DNA of 64,000 bases, taken from contig NZ_CP031222.1 in NCBI RefSeq assembly GCF_003351745.1, positions 974,207 through 1,038,206 on the forward strand. Reading direction: 5' to 3'. This DNA is from Aquirhabdus parva. GTDB lineage: Bacteria > Pseudomonadota > Gammaproteobacteria > Pseudomonadales > Moraxellaceae. The notes below the pieces were generated by a model, which was given only the letters and a program-made list of their open reading frames with translations, did not search any database and was not told the origin of the DNA. Positions 1 through 12,334 of this stretch are shown here, in pieces; position 1 is the stretch's first letter; each line of letters opens with the position of its first letter. The translations under genes were made by a program, and so were the position numbers.

Positions 1-413
1 ACGATCGTATTAAATCCTAAATTTCCAGCACTGCGTACTGTTGCCTCAACTGAGTTGTTGGTACTCACGCCGACAATGACGAGACTTTTGATATTACGTT
101 GATGCAACCAACGTTCTAAGCCACTCTGAATAAAAGCATCGGGTACGTTCTTTTCGACAACATGCTCATGGGGCAGGGGGGCAAGTTCGGGTTGAAAGTC
201 TGCGGATGGTTGATTGGGATAGAACGATGAGTTTAAGGATCGTGATATATGACGAATATGGATAATCGGCTGCTTTTCTTGTCGCCACAACGTCAACAAC
301 GTAGCAATATTCTTTTCAGCAGTCGGATTGTTGCGCTCGCCAGCAGTGGGAAGACTCATGCCGATTTGCATATCAATGATGATGAGTGCAGTTGGAGTGT
401 TTGGCAAGTTCAT
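1..413 (-). CDS. Isochorismatase-like cysteine hydrolase family protein (3' end cut by window)
   Basis: Reading leftwards from an ATG at 413, the frame stays open to the window edge, so about 137 N-terminal residues are seen and the C-terminus is missing. The N-terminus has the family's Asp-containing strand (ALIIIDMQIGM), followed by an EKNVPDAF segment holding the expected catalytic Lys. The normal nucleophile position reads VSTNNSVEATVR, with Ser where nicotinamidase-type members have Cys. The fold is that of the isochorismatase/nicotinamidase superfamily, but the substrate cannot be told. An AAAGGA ribosome site sits just before the ATG. It follows gltA on the same strand after a terminator, so it is probably its own unit. 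Confidence 0.8.
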   Translation of the reverse strand, partial: MNLPNTPTALIIIDMQIGMSLPTAGERNNPTAEKNIATLLTLWRQEKQPIIHIRHISRSLNSSFYPNQPSADFQPELAPLPHEHVVEKNVPDAFIQSGLERWLHQRNIKSLVIVGVSTNNSVEATVRSAGNLGFNTI

Positions 414-450
414 TATCCTTTCATCAAGTAAGTGAATTGAGTTCAAAATA

Positions 451-477
451 AAAAAAGACTGCCGAAGCAGTCTTTTT
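451..477 (-). terminator. Rho-independent terminator downstream of gltA
   Basis: AAGACTGC and GCAGTCTT form a perfect stem around a CGAA loop, with A and T runs on both sides. It lies 55 bases past the gltA stop and just before the start of the next leftward gene. It can work in both directions. Confidence 0.85.
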
Positions 478-531
478 ATCACAGCTAGTGTTGTTTACAC
501 CAGCCTTGTGATCAAGCCAATATTTATAAAA

Positions 532-1821
532 TTAGCGCTTATCGAGTGGCGTGAAGTCGCGTTGCAATGAGCCAGTATACAGTTGACGTGGACGGCCAAT
601 TTTGTATGCAGATGAATGCATTTCTAGCCAATGGCTGATCCAGCCGACAGTACGTGCCAGTGCGAAAATCACTGTGAACATGCTGGTTGGGATGCCAATT
701 GCTTTCAGGATAATACCCGAATAGAAGTCGACGTTTGGATAGAGTTTGCGATCAACGAAGTACGGGTCGTTCAGTGCGATTTCTTCTAGTTTCATCGCCA
801 GTTCTAACTGTGGATCGTTGATGCCAAGCGCAGCCAGCACTTCATCACAGGTTTCTTTCATCACTTTTGCGCGTGGGTCAAAGTTTTTGTATACACGATG
901 ACCAAAGCCCATCAGTTTCACTTCTTTGGTTTTTACTTTTTCCATGAATTCTGGAACTTTATCGACAGAGCCGATTTCGTCCAACATTTTCAATACTGCT
1001 TCGTTTGCGCCGCCATGTGCAGGACCCCACAATGCTGCGATACCTGCTGCGATACATGCATATGGATTTGCGCCAGTAGAACCTGCAAGACGTACAGTTG
1101 ATGTTGATGCATTTTGTTCATGGTCTGCATGCAGCGTGAAGATACGGTCCATTGCTTTTGCAAGGATAGGGTTCACTTTGTAATCTACATCGGCAGGTAC
1201 AGCGAACATCATGTAGAGGAAGTTTTCAGCGTAGTTCAAGTCGTTACGTGGGTACATAAACGGTTGACCGACTGAATACTTGTAGCACATTGCTGCGATC
1301 GTGGGAATTTTTGCAACGAGGCGGATAGCAGTAATGTTGCGATGATCAACATTGTTGACATCTAAAGCGTCATGGTAGAACGCTGACAGAGCACCTACCA
1401 CGCCACACATCACCGCCATTGGATGTGCGTCGCGACGGAAGCCATCGAAAAATTTACGGATTTGATCGTGAACCATCGTGTGGTTGGTCACGAGTTTAAC
1501 GAACTCTTCTTTTTGTTCGCTTGTTGGCAACTCGCCATTCAATAACAGGTAACAAACTTCTAAATAATCTGACTGATCAGCCAGTTGTGCGATTGGGTAG
1601 CCACGATGCAGCAGGATTCCTTGATCGCCATCAATGTACGTGATTTTGGATTCACAGGCTGCAGTTGCCATGAAGCCAGGGTCAAATGTGAAATGATCTT
1701 TTGCTAAAATGTCTTTGACATCAATCACATCAGGACCAAGCGTGCCGCTATAAATCGGTAGCTCAATTTGTTGTTCGTTGAGCGTGAGTACGGCTTTTTT
1801 GCCAGTCGAAGTGCCAGACAT
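532..1821 (-). CDS. gltA: Citrate synthase (type II, hexameric)
   Basis: Condenses acetyl-CoA with oxaloacetate to citrate, the entry step of the TCA cycle, in the cytoplasm. The 429 residues match the usual length (E. coli 427). Active-site signatures are [12 protein letters not shown] (first His), [15 protein letters not shown] (second His) and NVDFYSGI (Asp). A GGAGAG ribosome site lies nine bases before the ATG. It is divergent from sdhCDAB across a 620-base gap, the same arrangement as in many gammaproteobacteria. A terminator at 451-477 closes the unit. The long type II form is expected to be inhibited allosterically by NADH, but this is family knowledge and not visible here. Confidence 0.98.
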   Translation of the reverse strand: MSGTSTGKKAVLTLNEQQIELPIYSGTLGPDVIDVKDILAKDHFTFDPGFMATAACESKITYIDGDQGILLHRGYPIAQLADQSDYLEVCYLLLNGELPTSEQKEEFVKLVTNHTMVHDQIRKFFDGFRRDAHPMAVMCGVVGALSAFYHDALDVNNVDHRNITAIRLVAKIPTIAAMCYKYSVGQPFMYPRNDLNYAENFLYMMFAVPADVDYKVNPILAKAMDRIFTLHADHEQNASTSTVRLAGSTGANPYACIAAGIAALWGPAHGGANEAVLKMLDEIGSVDKVPEFMEKVKTKEVKLMGFGHRVYKNFDPRAKVMKETCDEVLAALGINDPQLELAMKLEEIALNDPYFVDRKLYPNVDFYSGIILKAIGIPTSMFTVIFALARTVGWISHWLEMHSSAYKIGRPRQLYTGSLQRDFTPLDKR

Positions 1822-2441
1822 TTGGAAACTCTCCAGAAACGATAAACCAGAAAAATGATTGAGAACAAAGTTGCAGATCGCAAACGTATATCAAAATCGA
1901 ATTAAATCAACACCGAATTAAAGCAAAAGTACATTCAATCAGCGACCTTCACGACGCGCAGATGCGGTAAACACAGAGGTTTTTGAGGAGGACGCATAAA
2001 ACAGTGCGCTAATATTACTACAAAAACAATAAAAAGCGGCAACTGATCATTCAAACGATGTGTAAGAAATTCTGTTTACAAGATAACGCGCATCTGCGCA
2101 TGGATAAAATACTTTGGTCATTTAGTCTGGTGATATCGTTTTTTTGAAAAAAAATATAGATCGTTAATTGGTCGAATCATAGGGGTGAGTAGGCTAGATC
2201 AATAAAATTGGGCTAGATGCGTCTCTAAAAGAGTGATCAGAGCCTACATTAAGTCATTTGTAATTATTTGTGCTACTCATTATACTTTCGGGGCGTTTTA
2301 GACCAGTGTGGGCTTCATTGCTGATAGTGGTACTTTTGAAGCGTGTTTGGTCTTTTTTAAATCTAAATTCCCTTAACCCCAGTGGTTAGCTGCTCGCATG
2401 GATTCAGATCCAAGTAGCTTATAGCTAGGTACTACTACAGG
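1822..2441. other. Divergent gltA / sdhC intergenic regulatory region
   Basis: This 620-base AT-rich stretch separates the divergent gltA and sdhC starts. The only firm element I see is a sigma70-type promoter for sdh at 2258-2286. I find no convincing gltA promoter by eye, no gene and no recognised riboswitch. Confidence 0.6.
2258..2286 (+). promoter_or_regulatory. Sigma70-type promoter for sdhCDAB
   Basis: TTGTAA (2258-2263) and TATACT (2281-2286) are separated by exactly 17 bases. Transcription would start near 2293, giving an sdhC leader of about 150 nt. Confidence 0.6.
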
Positions 2442-2843
2442 ATGATCGCCTTGAAAAGCAAAAGACCTGTTAATTTGCCACTAAGCCAAGTCATTAGTGT
2501 CAATTTAAAATCGCCAGTGGCGATTGCGTCCATTTTACACCGTATCTCTGGTGTTGTTCTTTTCCTATTAATTCCCGCTTTACTCTATGTGCTGCAACGT
2601 TCATTGGCGTCGGCGCAAGAATTCGATGTTGTCCATAACGAAATTTTCGGAAATATTTTTGTCCGTCTCATCGTTTGGGTATTTCTTGCGGGTCTGATTT
2701 ACCATTTATTTGCAGGCATTAAGCATTTACTTGCTGACGTCGGTGTGGCTGAAGAGCTACAAAGTGGTCGCAATGCATCATGGATCATGCTTGCTTTGTC
2801 AGGTATTGGTATCGTCGCAGCTTTCATATGGGTGGTGCTCTAA
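2442..2843 (+). CDS. sdhC: Succinate dehydrogenase cytochrome b556 subunit
   Basis: Membrane anchor of complex II. With SdhD it binds haem b and ubiquinone and docks the SdhAB catalytic part. The 133-residue protein has three membrane helices. The quinone-site signature SILHRISG covers residues 30-37 (Ser30, Arg34), and the haem-ligand segment is GIKHLLAD (His95). The ATG at 2442 was chosen because the residues after it (KSKRPVNLPL, SVNLKSP) match the family N-terminus. The stop overlaps the sdhD start (TAATG), which suggests translational coupling. First gene of the sdhCDAB operon. Confidence 0.95.
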   Translation: MIALKSKRPVNLPLSQVISVNLKSPVAIASILHRISGVVLFLLIPALLYVLQRSLASAQEFDVVHNEIFGNIFVRLIVWVFLAGLIYHLFAGIKHLLADVGVAEELQSGRNASWIMLALSGIGIVAAFIWVVL

Positions 2844-3193
2844 TGAATAGTGCAACAGGATTAACAGGTCTAGGTTCACGCGATTGGGTTGTACAGCGCG
2901 TTTCGGCGATTGTGCTTGCGGTATATACCCTCGTTGTGTTCGGTTGGGTTCTTTGTCATTCATTAAACCATACCCTTGATTATGCGAGCTGGTACGGTTT
3001 TATGATGACTTTGCCGATGAAAATCTTCAGTTTACTAGCGATTCTTTCTTTAGCTGGTCATGCTTGGATTGGGATGTGGACGATTTTTACCGACTATATC
3101 AACAGTTCAGTTGGATTGCGTTTGGTATTACAAACAGCGACCGTCATTTCAATTGTGGTCTTTGTGCTTTGGGGTGTCCAGATTTTCTGGTAA
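2843..3193 (+). CDS. sdhD: Succinate dehydrogenase hydrophobic membrane anchor subunit
   Basis: Second membrane anchor of complex II, 116 residues with three membrane helices. HAWIGMWTIFTDY carries the haem-ligand His and the quinone-site Tyr of the SdhD family. An open frame extends further upstream, but the ATG at 2843 overlaps the sdhC stop. It also gives the usual short N-terminus before GLGSRDWVVQRVSA, so I use that start. It precedes sdhA by 42 bases. Confidence 0.94.
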   Translation: MNSATGLTGLGSRDWVVQRVSAIVLAVYTLVVFGWVLCHSLNHTLDYASWYGFMMTLPMKIFSLLAILSLAGHAWIGMWTIFTDYINSSVGLRLVLQTATVISIVVFVLWGVQIFW

Positions 3194-3235
3194 TCAAAAA
3201 GATATCAACGCTATACAGGTTTAAGGAGAGTATTT

Positions 3236-5059
3236 GTGGCTGCATTGTCCAAAGATGACATGAGCAATATCAAGACCCTGAACTTCGACGCCGTGATTGT
3301 TGGTGGCGGCGGTTCAGGTATGCGTGCTTCATTACAGCTTGCACGCGCAGGTCTTAAAGTTGCGGTTTTAACGAAAGTATTTCCAACCCGTTCGCATACT
3401 GTTGCCGCTCAAGGCGGTATTGGTGCGAGTCTGGGGAATATGGATGAAGATAATTGGCACTACCACTTTTACGATACCGTAAAAGGTGGAGACTGGCTCG
3501 GTGATGAAGACGCGATTGAGTTCATGACCCGTGAAGCACCAAAAATGGTGTACGAGCTTGAGCACATGGGTATGCCGTTTGACCGTAACGCAGATGGAAC
3601 AATCTATCAACGTCCATTCGGTGGTCATAGTTCTAACTATGGTGAGAAAGCGGTGCCGCGTGCATGTGCGGCAGCTGACCGTACAGGGCATGCACTCTTG
3701 CATACGCTCTATCAAAAGAATCTTGAAATGGGGACGCAATTCTTCGTTGAATGGATTGCACTTGATTTGATTCGTGATGATGATGGCGAAGTGTTGGGTG
3801 TAACAGCGATCGATCAAGAAACTGGTACCGTAGGTGTATTCCAAGCCAAAGCAACCTTGTTTGCAACGGGTGGTGCAGGTCGTATCTATGCCGCGTCAAC
3901 CAATGCATACATCAACACGGGTGATGGCTTGGGTATGGCTGCACGAGCTGGCATTCCATTACAAGATATGGAGTTCTGGCAATTCCACCCAACGGGTGTG
4001 GCGGGTGCTGGTGTGCTCTTGACTGAGGGTTGTCGTGGTGAAGGTGCGGTTCTTCGTAACAAAAACGGCGAGCCGTTCATGGAGCGTTATGCACCGACAC
4101 TAAAAGACTTAGCCCCACGTGATTTCGTATCGCGTTCGATGGACCAAGAGATTAAAGAAGGACGCGGGTGTGGTCCTCGCGGTGATTATGTGTTGCTCGA
4201 TATGACCCATTTGGGTAAAGAGCGCATCATGAAGCGTCTGCCATCAGTTTTCGAAATCGGTAAGAAGTTTGCCAACGTTGACTGTACCAAAGAGCCAATT
4301 CCAGTCGTGCCAACAATCCATTATCAAATGGGTGGTATTCCAACGAACATTCATGGTCAAGTGGTTGTACCTAAAGACGGCGAGCCAAACGTGGTCGTCA
4401 AAGGCCTGTATGCGATCGGTGAATGTTCATGTGTGAGTGTGCACGGTGCAAACCGTCTGGGCACCAACTCACTCCTTGACTTGATCGTATTTGGTAAAGC
4501 GGCTGGTGATCATATCACTGAGACTGTGCGTAACTCGTCAAGCGATTACAAGCCACTACCTTCACATGTACTGCAACGCAGCATGGGCCGTATTAACAAG
4601 TTGCAAGAGTCTACACAAGGTGAAAATGCACAAGACGTCGCGGATGCAATCCGTGCAGTTATGCAGACTCATGCTGGCGTGTTCCGTACTCAAGCACTGA
4701 TGGATGAGGGTGTGCAGCAGATTATGGCGCTGGAACCACGTGTTAAAAATATCCATTTGGCAGATAAGTCACAAGTCTTCAATACGGCACGTATCGAAGC
4801 ACTAGAGGTTGAGAACTTGTTTGAGGTGGCTAAAGCAACCATCGTTTCTGCTGCTGCACGTAAAGAGTGTCGCGGTGCGCACACTGTTGTAGATTACGAA
4901 TATCCTGCGGATCATCCTACTATGGCCAATGGTCGTAACGATGAAGAGTGGCGTAAACACACGCTGTGGTACTCTGTCGACAACCGTTTGGAATACAAGC
5001 CTGTACGCACGAAGCCGTTGACTGTTGATCCAGTCCCACCTAAGCCACGTACGTTCTAA
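3236..5059 (+). CDS. sdhA: Succinate dehydrogenase flavoprotein subunit
   Basis: Catalytic subunit that oxidises succinate to fumarate and passes electrons through FAD to SdhB, on the inner face of the cytoplasmic membrane. The 607 residues include the dinucleotide-binding loop [11 protein letters not shown] near residue 22. The covalent-FAD motif [10 protein letters not shown] (His54) follows, then the substrate/active-site segments HPTGVAGAG and [10 protein letters not shown]. The start is taken as the GTG at 3236 because AAGGAGAG lies seven bases upstream. An ATG at 3260 lacks a good ribosome site. Confidence 0.97.
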   Translation: MAALSKDDMSNIKTLNFDAVIVGGGGSGMRASLQLARAGLKVAVLTKVFPTRSHTVAAQGGIGASLGNMDEDNWHYHFYDTVKGGDWLGDEDAIEFMTREAPKMVYELEHMGMPFDRNADGTIYQRPFGGHSSNYGEKAVPRACAAADRTGHALLHTLYQKNLEMGTQFFVEWIALDLIRDDDGEVLGVTAIDQETGTVGVFQAKATLFATGGAGRIYAASTNAYINTGDGLGMAARAGIPLQDMEFWQFHPTGVAGAGVLLTEGCRGEGAVLRNKNGEPFMERYAPTLKDLAPRDFVSRSMDQEIKEGRGCGPRGDYVLLDMTHLGKERIMKRLPSVFEIGKKFANVDCTKEPIPVVPTIHYQMGGIPTNIHGQVVVPKDGEPNVVVKGLYAIGECSCVSVHGANRLGTNSLLDLIVFGKAAGDHITETVRNSSSDYKPLPSHVLQRSMGRINKLQESTQGENAQDVADAIRAVMQTHAGVFRTQALMDEGVQQIMALEPRVKNIHLADKSQVFNTARIEALEVENLFEVAKATIVSAAARKECRGAHTVVDYEYPADHPTMANGRNDEEWRKHTLWYSVDNRLEYKPVRTKPLTVDPVPPKPRTF

Positions 5060-5075
5060 TCAGGAGAATATCGAG

Positions 5076-5786
5076 ATGAGTCACGGAATCCGTACTTTTG
5101 AAATCTATCGCTATGATCCTGATAAGGATAAAGCGCCTTACATGCAGACTTTTCAGATTCAGTTGGAAGAAAGCGACCGTATGTTGCTGGATGCGCTGAT
5201 CAAACTGAAGAAGCAAGATGAAACTTTGTCGTTCCGCCGTTCATGCCGTGAAGGCATTTGTGGTTCTGATGGCATGAATATCAATGGCAAAAATGGTTTG
5301 GCGTGCTTGCAGAACTTAAATGATTTGCCTGCTAAAATCGTATTACGCCCTTTGCCAGGCTTGCCAGTGATTCGTGATCTGGTTGTGGATATGACCCAAT
5401 TTTATACTCAGTATGAAAAAGTTCGTCCATATCTTATCAATGAACAACCAGCACCGCCAACTGAGCGCCTGCAATCTCCTGAAGACCGTGAAAAGTTGGA
5501 TGGTTTGTATGAGTGCATTCTGTGTGCATGTTGCTCCACATCATGTCCATCATTCTGGTGGAATCCTGATAAGTTCTTGGGTCCATCTGCATTACTTCAA
5601 GCGTATCGTTTTATCGCGGATACACGTGATAAAGATACTGCTAAACGTTTAGCTGATCTGGATGATCCATTCAGCTTATTCCGTTGCCGTGGAATTATGA
5701 ACTGTGTGTCAGTTTGTCCAAAAGGGTTGAATCCAACCAAAGCAATTGGTCATATCCGTAATATGATCTTAGATCAAGCGGGTTAA
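5076..5786 (+). CDS. sdhB: Succinate dehydrogenase iron-sulfur subunit
   Basis: Carries electrons from SdhA FAD to ubiquinone through three iron-sulfur clusters. The 236 residues hold the [2Fe-2S] motif [10 protein letters not shown] plus a later Cys (Cys57, Cys62, Asp65, Cys77). The [4Fe-4S]/[3Fe-4S] ligands are in [12 protein letters not shown] (about 147-157) and [14 protein letters not shown] (about 204-215). The start is the ATG at 5076, with AGGAGA nine bases upstream. An in-frame upstream extension overlapping sdhA is rejected. Last gene of the sdh operon, followed by a strong terminator. Confidence 0.97.
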   Translation: MSHGIRTFEIYRYDPDKDKAPYMQTFQIQLEESDRMLLDALIKLKKQDETLSFRRSCREGICGSDGMNINGKNGLACLQNLNDLPAKIVLRPLPGLPVIRDLVVDMTQFYTQYEKVRPYLINEQPAPPTERLQSPEDREKLDGLYECILCACCSTSCPSFWWNPDKFLGPSALLQAYRFIADTRDKDTAKRLADLDDPFSLFRCRGIMNCVSVCPKGLNPTKAIGHIRNMILDQAG

Positions 5787-5798
5787 TCGGCTAGAACA

Positions 5799-5830
5799 CA
5801 AAAAGCGCACCCTATTCGGTGCGTTTTTTT
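5799..5830 (+). terminator. Rho-independent terminator of sdhCDAB
   Basis: AAGCGCACC pairs with GGTGCGTTT around a short CTATTC loop and is followed by seven T. It lies 12 bases after the sdhB stop. Confidence 0.9.
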
Positions 5831-6448
5831 GTTTTAATGATTAAAATATAATCAAAATACAGTAATATTTCTTATCTTAATATCAGCTATAGTTCAAAAA
5901 AATCCAGTGAAGGTTGTTATGCGTGATAGCATTTTCAACCATGAAATTTAGGCAATGAATCGCTAATTTGATGGGCAAACATGGGGTTAGTTTGTTCAAA
6001 GTGTGAACGGTATTTTAGTGTAAGAGTTTATGAGAAGTCATATTCGCCAAACGGGTTGTATGGAAATACCGCCTCTTTTGCCAATCTGACTTGTACAAAA
6101 ATGTCCATCCTAAACTGGACTGTTGAAAAAGTGGTGGTTTATCCAAATGGTAATTTTTTTGGATGCTGCACGAATGGGGTTTCTCGTCTACAAAAACTAA
6201 CGTAAAACGTGAGTTTGGATGTGGTGAGAAGTGCGCGTTTGGCTTAGTCTAAGCATAGCATTTGAAATTCTTTTTTCGAATGTTTTGCTGGTAAAAGCAC
6301 TTTTGCGACTACTGCTTTTTCATGTGTTGGATCGCAGTAGTCGCAGTTCCAGTGGTAAGACATGTTTAGGCGCAGTGTTAGGGAAGAAATTGGTTTTCCT
6401 TAGGATTGTAATAGTTAGATTAGTAGTGATTTAAAGACGAGTAAACTC
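5831..6448 (+). other. Long leader region upstream of sucA
   Basis: About 620 bases without a convincing gene. Two short open frames here (5981-6205 and 6231-6434) lack ribosome sites and family features. The notable element is a 12-base-pair inverted repeat at 6304-6345 (separate entry). It probably holds the sucA promoter, which I cannot place with confidence. Confidence 0.5.
6304..6345 (+). repeat. Inverted repeat (stem-loop) in the sucA leader
   Basis: GCGACTACTGC (6305-6315) and GCAGTAGTCGC (6334-6344) are exact reverse complements with an 18-base spacer. One more T-A pair outside makes 12 base pairs. No T run follows, so it is not a simple terminator. It could be an operator or an RNA element about 100 bases before sucA. 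Confidence 0.6.
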
Positions 6449-9295
6449 ATGCAAGAGGCACAGATGCAGCGAGCGGATACCGAGCTATCCGGAGAGAACG
6501 CAGCCTATATCGAAGAACTCTATGAGCGCTATCTGACCGATCCCAGTTCGGTCAGTTCAGATTGGCAAACACTGTTTGACCAGTATCCCAAAGGCGATCA
6601 GCCGCATAGTAATGTCATTGAACAATTTGTCCTGTTGGCACGCAACTCAACGCGTTTGCAACCCATGGCTCAAAGTTCTGTCAGTACCGATCACGAAAGA
6701 CGTCAAGTTGGTGTATTGCAACTCATCGCAGCATACCGTAGCCGTGGTCATCAAAAAGCAAAATTAGATCCGCTGAATTTAATGGTACGTCAGCATGTAC
6801 CTGATTTGGATCTTGCTGCACACGGGTTATCTCGCTCAGATTTCGATACGACTTTCCAAACGGGCAATCTGCAAATTGGTAAAACCGAAGCCACATTGGG
6901 TGAAATGGTCAATGCGATGGAAGCTATTTACTGTAGCTCCGTTGGCGCAGAATACATGCACATTGTAGATACCAAAGAGAAACGCTGGATTCAGCAACGT
7001 CTAGAGAGTGCGCGTGGTATTCCGCAATTTTCAGATAAAGTTAAAATTGGCTTGCTGGAGCGTTTAACCGCTGCTGAAGGATTAGAGAAGTTACTCGGCA
7101 GTAAGTATGTCGGTGCAAAGCGCTTTGGTCTGGAAGGTGGTGAAAGCTTCATTCCGATGGTCAATGAGATTATTCAACGCGCTGGGTCTGTCGGTACACG
7201 TGAAGTCGTGATTGGTATGCCACACCGCGGTCGCTTGAATATGCTGGTTAATATTCTGGGTAAGAATCCAGCAGATTTGTTTGGAGAGTTTGAGGGCAAA
7301 ACCTTCAATAAAAAAGGTTCTGGTGACGTTAAATATCACCAAGGTTATTCCAGTAATGTCATGACCCCAGGCGGCGAAGTGCATTTGGCATTGGCATTTA
7401 ACCCTTCTCACCTAGAAATCGTCAGCCCAGTGGTTGAGGGTTCCGTCCGTGCACGACAAGTTCGTCGCAAAGACATCGGTGGCGACGCGGTCATTCCAAT
7501 CATTGCCCACGGTGATGCTGCATTTGCGGGTCAAGGTGTGGTGATGGAAACCTTCCAGATGTCACAGACTCGTGCATATACCACAGGCGGTTCGATTCAT
7601 ATTGTAGTGAACAACCAAGTAGGCTTTACCACCAGTCGTCAAGATGATGCGCGTTCTACCGAATACTGTACTGATGTTGCGAAAATGGTGCAGTGCCCAA
7701 TTTTCCATGTCAATGGCGATGATCCAGAAGCAGTACTGTTTATTACCCAACTGGCTGTCGACTACCGCATGCAGTTCCACCGCGATGTGGTGATTGATTT
7801 GTTCTGTTATCGCCGTCGTGGTCATAACGAAGCTGATGAACCCTCAGCGACACAGCCTCTGATGTATCAAGTGATCGCAAAACTCCCGACAACTCGCACA
7901 CTGTATGCTGACAAGCTCGTCTCTGCAGGCGTGATCAGTCGTGCCGATGCAGATCAAATGATTGAAGACTACCGTGATGCACTTGAGAAAGGTGAGCACG
8001 TGGCGAATGCCTTGGTTGGTGAACCCAACAAAGCATTATTCATCGACTGGAAACCTTATTTAGGTCATACCTTAGTAGATGACTATAATACCGGTGTTGA
8101 TATCGATACGCTCAAAGCATTAGGCACGCAAATGAATCTGCTGCCCGATGGTTTTGTATTGCAAAAGCAAGTTCAAAAAGTGATAGATGACCGTTTGAAA
8201 ATGCAGACTGGTGAGTTGGCATTGAATTGGGGCGCAGCTGAAACGCTTGCATATTCGACATTGCTTAATGAAAACTTCCTTGTCCGTTTAACAGGTCAAG
8301 ACGTCGGTCGTGGAACATTCTCGCATCGTCATGCTGAATTATACAATCAAGTCAACGGCGAGATGTATGTGCCGCTTGAACACGTTAAACCTGATCAAGC
8401 TCGTTTTGCACTCTATGACTCTTTCTTGTCTGAAGAAGCTGTTTTAGCCTTTGAATATGGGTATGCAACCACGATTCCTGATGGTTTGATTATTTGGGAA
8501 GCGCAATTTGGCGATTTCTTGAATGGTGCTCAGGTTGTTGTGGATCAATTCATCTCCAGCGGTGAAACCAAGTGGGAGCGCGTTTGCGGTCTGACCTTGC
8601 TATTGCCGCATGGCTATGAAGGGCAGGGACCTGAACATTCTTCGGCACGTTTAGAGCGCTTCTTGCAATTGTGTGCTGAAGACAACATGCAAGTCTGTAC
8701 ACCAACCTCTCCTGCGCAAATCTTCCATTTACTACGTCGTCAAGCGGTGCGTCCAATCCGTAAGCCATTGGTTGTGATGTCTCCGAAGAGCTTGCTCCGC
8801 CATAAGCTTGCAACATCCAATCTGTCTGAACTGGCTACGGGTAAGTTTGAGACCGTGATTGATGAGATTGATGCAATTGATAAGACTGCGGTTACACGTG
8901 TTGTGCTGTGTGGTGGTAAGGTGTATTACGATTTGCTTGAAAAACGTCGTGAGCTGAACTTAACCGATGTTGCAATTATTCGTGTTGAACAGCTTTATCC
9001 ATTCCCAGCCGCACGTTTAGGACAAACTCTTGCTGCTTACCCCAATAATAAGCAAGTGGTCTGGTGCCAAGAGGAACCACAAAATCAAGGTGCATGGTCT
9101 TTCCTCGCACCGTTACTTTACCCAGTTGTATATGAAGTTAAAGCAGGCACACCAGTGCGCTGCGCATCACGTCCTGCATCTGCTGCACCAGCATGTGGTT
9201 CAGCATATTTACATGCAAAACAACAAACATCACTGGTTGCAGCCGCACTCGGTATAGACGAAGAATCTGAAGGAGCAACATCTAATGGCCACTGA
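6449..9295 (+). CDS. sucA: 2-oxoglutarate dehydrogenase E1 component
   Basis: Thiamine-diphosphate enzyme that decarboxylates 2-oxoglutarate and transfers the succinyl group to the lipoyl arm of SucB. The 948-residue length is normal (E. coli 933). The N-terminus holds the family motif [12 protein letters not shown]. Central motifs include [31 protein letters not shown] and [15 protein letters not shown], typical of the E1o cofactor site. The ATG at 6449 is used; the ATG at 6464 has a slightly better spaced GAGG and is an alternative. It overlaps sucB by 11 bases. Confidence 0.97.
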   Translation: MQEAQMQRADTELSGENAAYIEELYERYLTDPSSVSSDWQTLFDQYPKGDQPHSNVIEQFVLLARNSTRLQPMAQSSVSTDHERRQVGVLQLIAAYRSRGHQKAKLDPLNLMVRQHVPDLDLAAHGLSRSDFDTTFQTGNLQIGKTEATLGEMVNAMEAIYCSSVGAEYMHIVDTKEKRWIQQRLESARGIPQFSDKVKIGLLERLTAAEGLEKLLGSKYVGAKRFGLEGGESFIPMVNEIIQRAGSVGTREVVIGMPHRGRLNMLVNILGKNPADLFGEFEGKTFNKKGSGDVKYHQGYSSNVMTPGGEVHLALAFNPSHLEIVSPVVEGSVRARQVRRKDIGGDAVIPIIAHGDAAFAGQGVVMETFQMSQTRAYTTGGSIHIVVNNQVGFTTSRQDDARSTEYCTDVAKMVQCPIFHVNGDDPEAVLFITQLAVDYRMQFHRDVVIDLFCYRRRGHNEADEPSATQPLMYQVIAKLPTTRTLYADKLVSAGVISRADADQMIEDYRDALEKGEHVANALVGEPNKALFIDWKPYLGHTLVDDYNTGVDIDTLKALGTQMNLLPDGFVLQKQVQKVIDDRLKMQTGELALNWGAAETLAYSTLLNENFLVRLTGQDVGRGTFSHRHAELYNQVNGEMYVPLEHVKPDQARFALYDSFLSEEAVLAFEYGYATTIPDGLIIWEAQFGDFLNGAQVVVDQFISSGETKWERVCGLTLLLPHGYEGQGPEHSSARLERFLQLCAEDNMQVCTPTSPAQIFHLLRRQAVRPIRKPLVVMSPKSLLRHKLATSNLSELATGKFETVIDEIDAIDKTAVTRVVLCGGKVYYDLLEKRRELNLTDVAIIRVEQLYPFPAARLGQTLAAYPNNKQVVWCQEEPQNQGAWSFLAPLLYPVVYEVKAGTPVRCASRPASAAPACGSAYLHAKQQTSLVAAALGIDEESEGATSNGH

Positions 9296-10532
9296 AATTA
9301 AAGCCCCGGTTTTCCCTGAATCAGTTGCAGACGGAACGGTTGCCGCATGGCATAAAAAAGTGGGTGAAGCGGTTAAACGCGATGAAGTTTTGGCGGATAT
9401 CGAGACTGACAAAGTTGTTTTAGAAGTTGTCGCCCCTGCTGATGGCGTTCTAACCAGCATCGTTAAGAATGAAGGCGATACCGTACTGTCTGGTGAAGTC
9501 TTGGCTCAATTTGATGCTGGTGGTGCTGCAGCACCATCCATTCCTGCACATCAGGAGCCTGCACAAGCTGGTGCAATGCCGATCAGTGAACGTGATCCAG
9601 CGGTGAATCCTGTTGTACCTGACAGCGCGCCTCAAACACAATCTGCTCAGGATCAAAGTCCTGCAGTGCGTAAAGCGGTGACTGAAAACAATATCAATCC
9701 TGCCGATATCGAAGGTTCGGGTCGTGGTGGTCGTGTGACCAAAGAAGATGTCGTTGCGCATGTTGCTGCGCCTAAGGCCGCACCTGCCGCTGCTGCACCG
9801 ACTGCGACAGCTGTTTCTCTTGCGGTTGGTGAGCGTGTTGAAAAACGTGTACCTATGACTCGTTTACGTCAACGCGTTGCTCAGCGTTTATTGTCTGCAA
9901 GTCAAGACACAGCGATGCTAACGACTTTCAACGAAGTCAATATGAAGCCGATTATGGACATGCGTAAAGCATACGGTGATCGTTTTGAAAAACGTCATGG
10001 CACCCGTTTAGGTTTCATGTCTTTCTTTGTTAAAGCCGCCACTGAAGCACTAAAACGCTTCCCAGCTGTAAATGCTTCACTTGATGGTAACGACATTGTT
10101 TATCATGGTTATTACGATATCGGCGTTGCGGTGTCATCTGACCGTGGTCTGGTTGTGCCAGTCCTACGTGATACAGATCGCATGAACCTTGCGGAAGTAG
10201 AAAAGAACATTATCGATTATGGTACCAAGGCACGTGATGGCAAATTGGGTATCGATGATATGACAGGCGGTACATTCACCATTTCTAATGGCGGTGTGTT
10301 TGGTTCATTACTATCGACGCCGATTTTGAACCCGCCCCAAACGGCTATTCTCGGTATGCACAAAATCCAACAGCGCCCAATGGCGGTTGATGGCCAAGTG
10401 GTGATTCTGCCGATGATGTATTTAGCACTGTCATATGATCATCGTATGATTGATGGTAAAGAAGCGGTGAGCTTCCTCGTGACATTGAAAGATTTAGTCG
10501 AAGATCCAGCATTACTATTGCTTGATCTATAA
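9285..10532 (+). CDS. sucB: Dihydrolipoyllysine-residue succinyltransferase (E2 of 2-oxoglutarate dehydrogenase)
   Basis: Core of the 2-oxoglutarate dehydrogenase complex; moves succinyl groups from the lipoyl arm to CoA. 415 residues: an N-terminal lipoyl domain with the modified Lys43 in ETDKVVLEV, and an Ala/Pro linker. Next comes a peripheral subunit-binding domain near 125-160 ([16 protein letters not shown]). The C-terminal catalytic domain ends with SYDHRMIDG (His386, Asp390). A GAAGGAG ribosome site lies inside the end of sucA, and the ATG overlaps the sucA stop, so the two are translationally coupled. Confidence 0.97.
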   Translation: MATEIKAPVFPESVADGTVAAWHKKVGEAVKRDEVLADIETDKVVLEVVAPADGVLTSIVKNEGDTVLSGEVLAQFDAGGAAAPSIPAHQEPAQAGAMPISERDPAVNPVVPDSAPQTQSAQDQSPAVRKAVTENNINPADIEGSGRGGRVTKEDVVAHVAAPKAAPAAAAPTATAVSLAVGERVEKRVPMTRLRQRVAQRLLSASQDTAMLTTFNEVNMKPIMDMRKAYGDRFEKRHGTRLGFMSFFVKAATEALKRFPAVNASLDGNDIVYHGYYDIGVAVSSDRGLVVPVLRDTDRMNLAEVEKNIIDYGTKARDGKLGIDDMTGGTFTISNGGVFGSLLSTPILNPPQTAILGMHKIQQRPMAVDGQVVILPMMYLALSYDHRMIDGKEAVSFLVTLKDLVEDPALLLLDL

Positions 10533-10543
10533 GGTTGCTTTTG

Positions 10544-10565
10544 GCCTGATGCATTGGCATCAGGC
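10544..10565 (+). repeat. Stem-loop 1 in the sucB-lpd gap
   Basis: GCCTGATGC and GCATCAGGC form a perfect nine-base-pair stem around an ATTG loop, 11 bases after the sucB stop. No T run follows, so an RNA-processing or stabilising role is more likely than termination. Confidence 0.7.
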
Positions 10566-10576
10566 ATGGATTTGAA

Positions 10577-10635
10577 AAGTGTTTTGTGGAACCCCTTGCT
10601 GGAAAGGCATACAAAACACTTGAATCCTTTTTTTT
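10577..10635 (+). terminator. Stem-loop 2 in the sucB-lpd gap, possible attenuator
   Basis: AAGTGTTTTGT (10577-10587) and ACAAAACACTT (10611-10621) are exact complements. The 23-base loop can itself pair CCTT with AAGG. Six bases later a run of eight T starts (10628-10635). This resembles a partial terminator or attenuator lowering lpd relative to sucAB. Confidence 0.5.
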
Positions 10636-10688
10636 GAAAACAAGTCGATCCTTGATTCCAAAAAAGAAAAATGCAACAAAACCTATAG

Positions 10689-12140
<1,452 letters not shown>

Positions 12141-12153
12141 GACTGTAGATCAT

Positions 12154-12188
12154 AGGCGACCCTAATCGGTCGCCTCATTATTTTTGAT
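12154..12188 (+). terminator. Rho-independent terminator after lpd
   Basis: AGGCGACC and GGTCGCCT form a perfect stem around CTAATC, 14 bases past the lpd stop. The T run behind it is interrupted (CATTATTTTT), so termination may be incomplete. Confidence 0.7.
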
Positions 12189-12334
12189 ATTTCGTGATGT
12201 GTTGTTTTACCGTTTTTAAAGCTATGAAGCCTTAGCGTCGTGTAGACGTAGAGCCAAAAGTAAATTCCTCTGATTCTGAGTGTTTTTCAGATATTCGGGG
12301 TAAGTGGATTTTGCTTTTATTGTAATTTTAACCA

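Noticed and set aside
3368-3844. 158-codon minus-strand frame inside sdhA
   Set aside because: Shadow of a well-conserved coding sequence in another frame; no ribosome site or family features.
5981-6205. 74-codon open frame in the sdhB-sucA gap
   Set aside because: No ribosome site, Cys scattered without pattern, and no family resemblance; it lies in what looks like the sucA leader.
6231-6434. 67-codon open frame before sucA
   Set aside because: Runs through the inverted repeat at 6304-6345, has a composition unlike real proteins here, and has no ribosome site.
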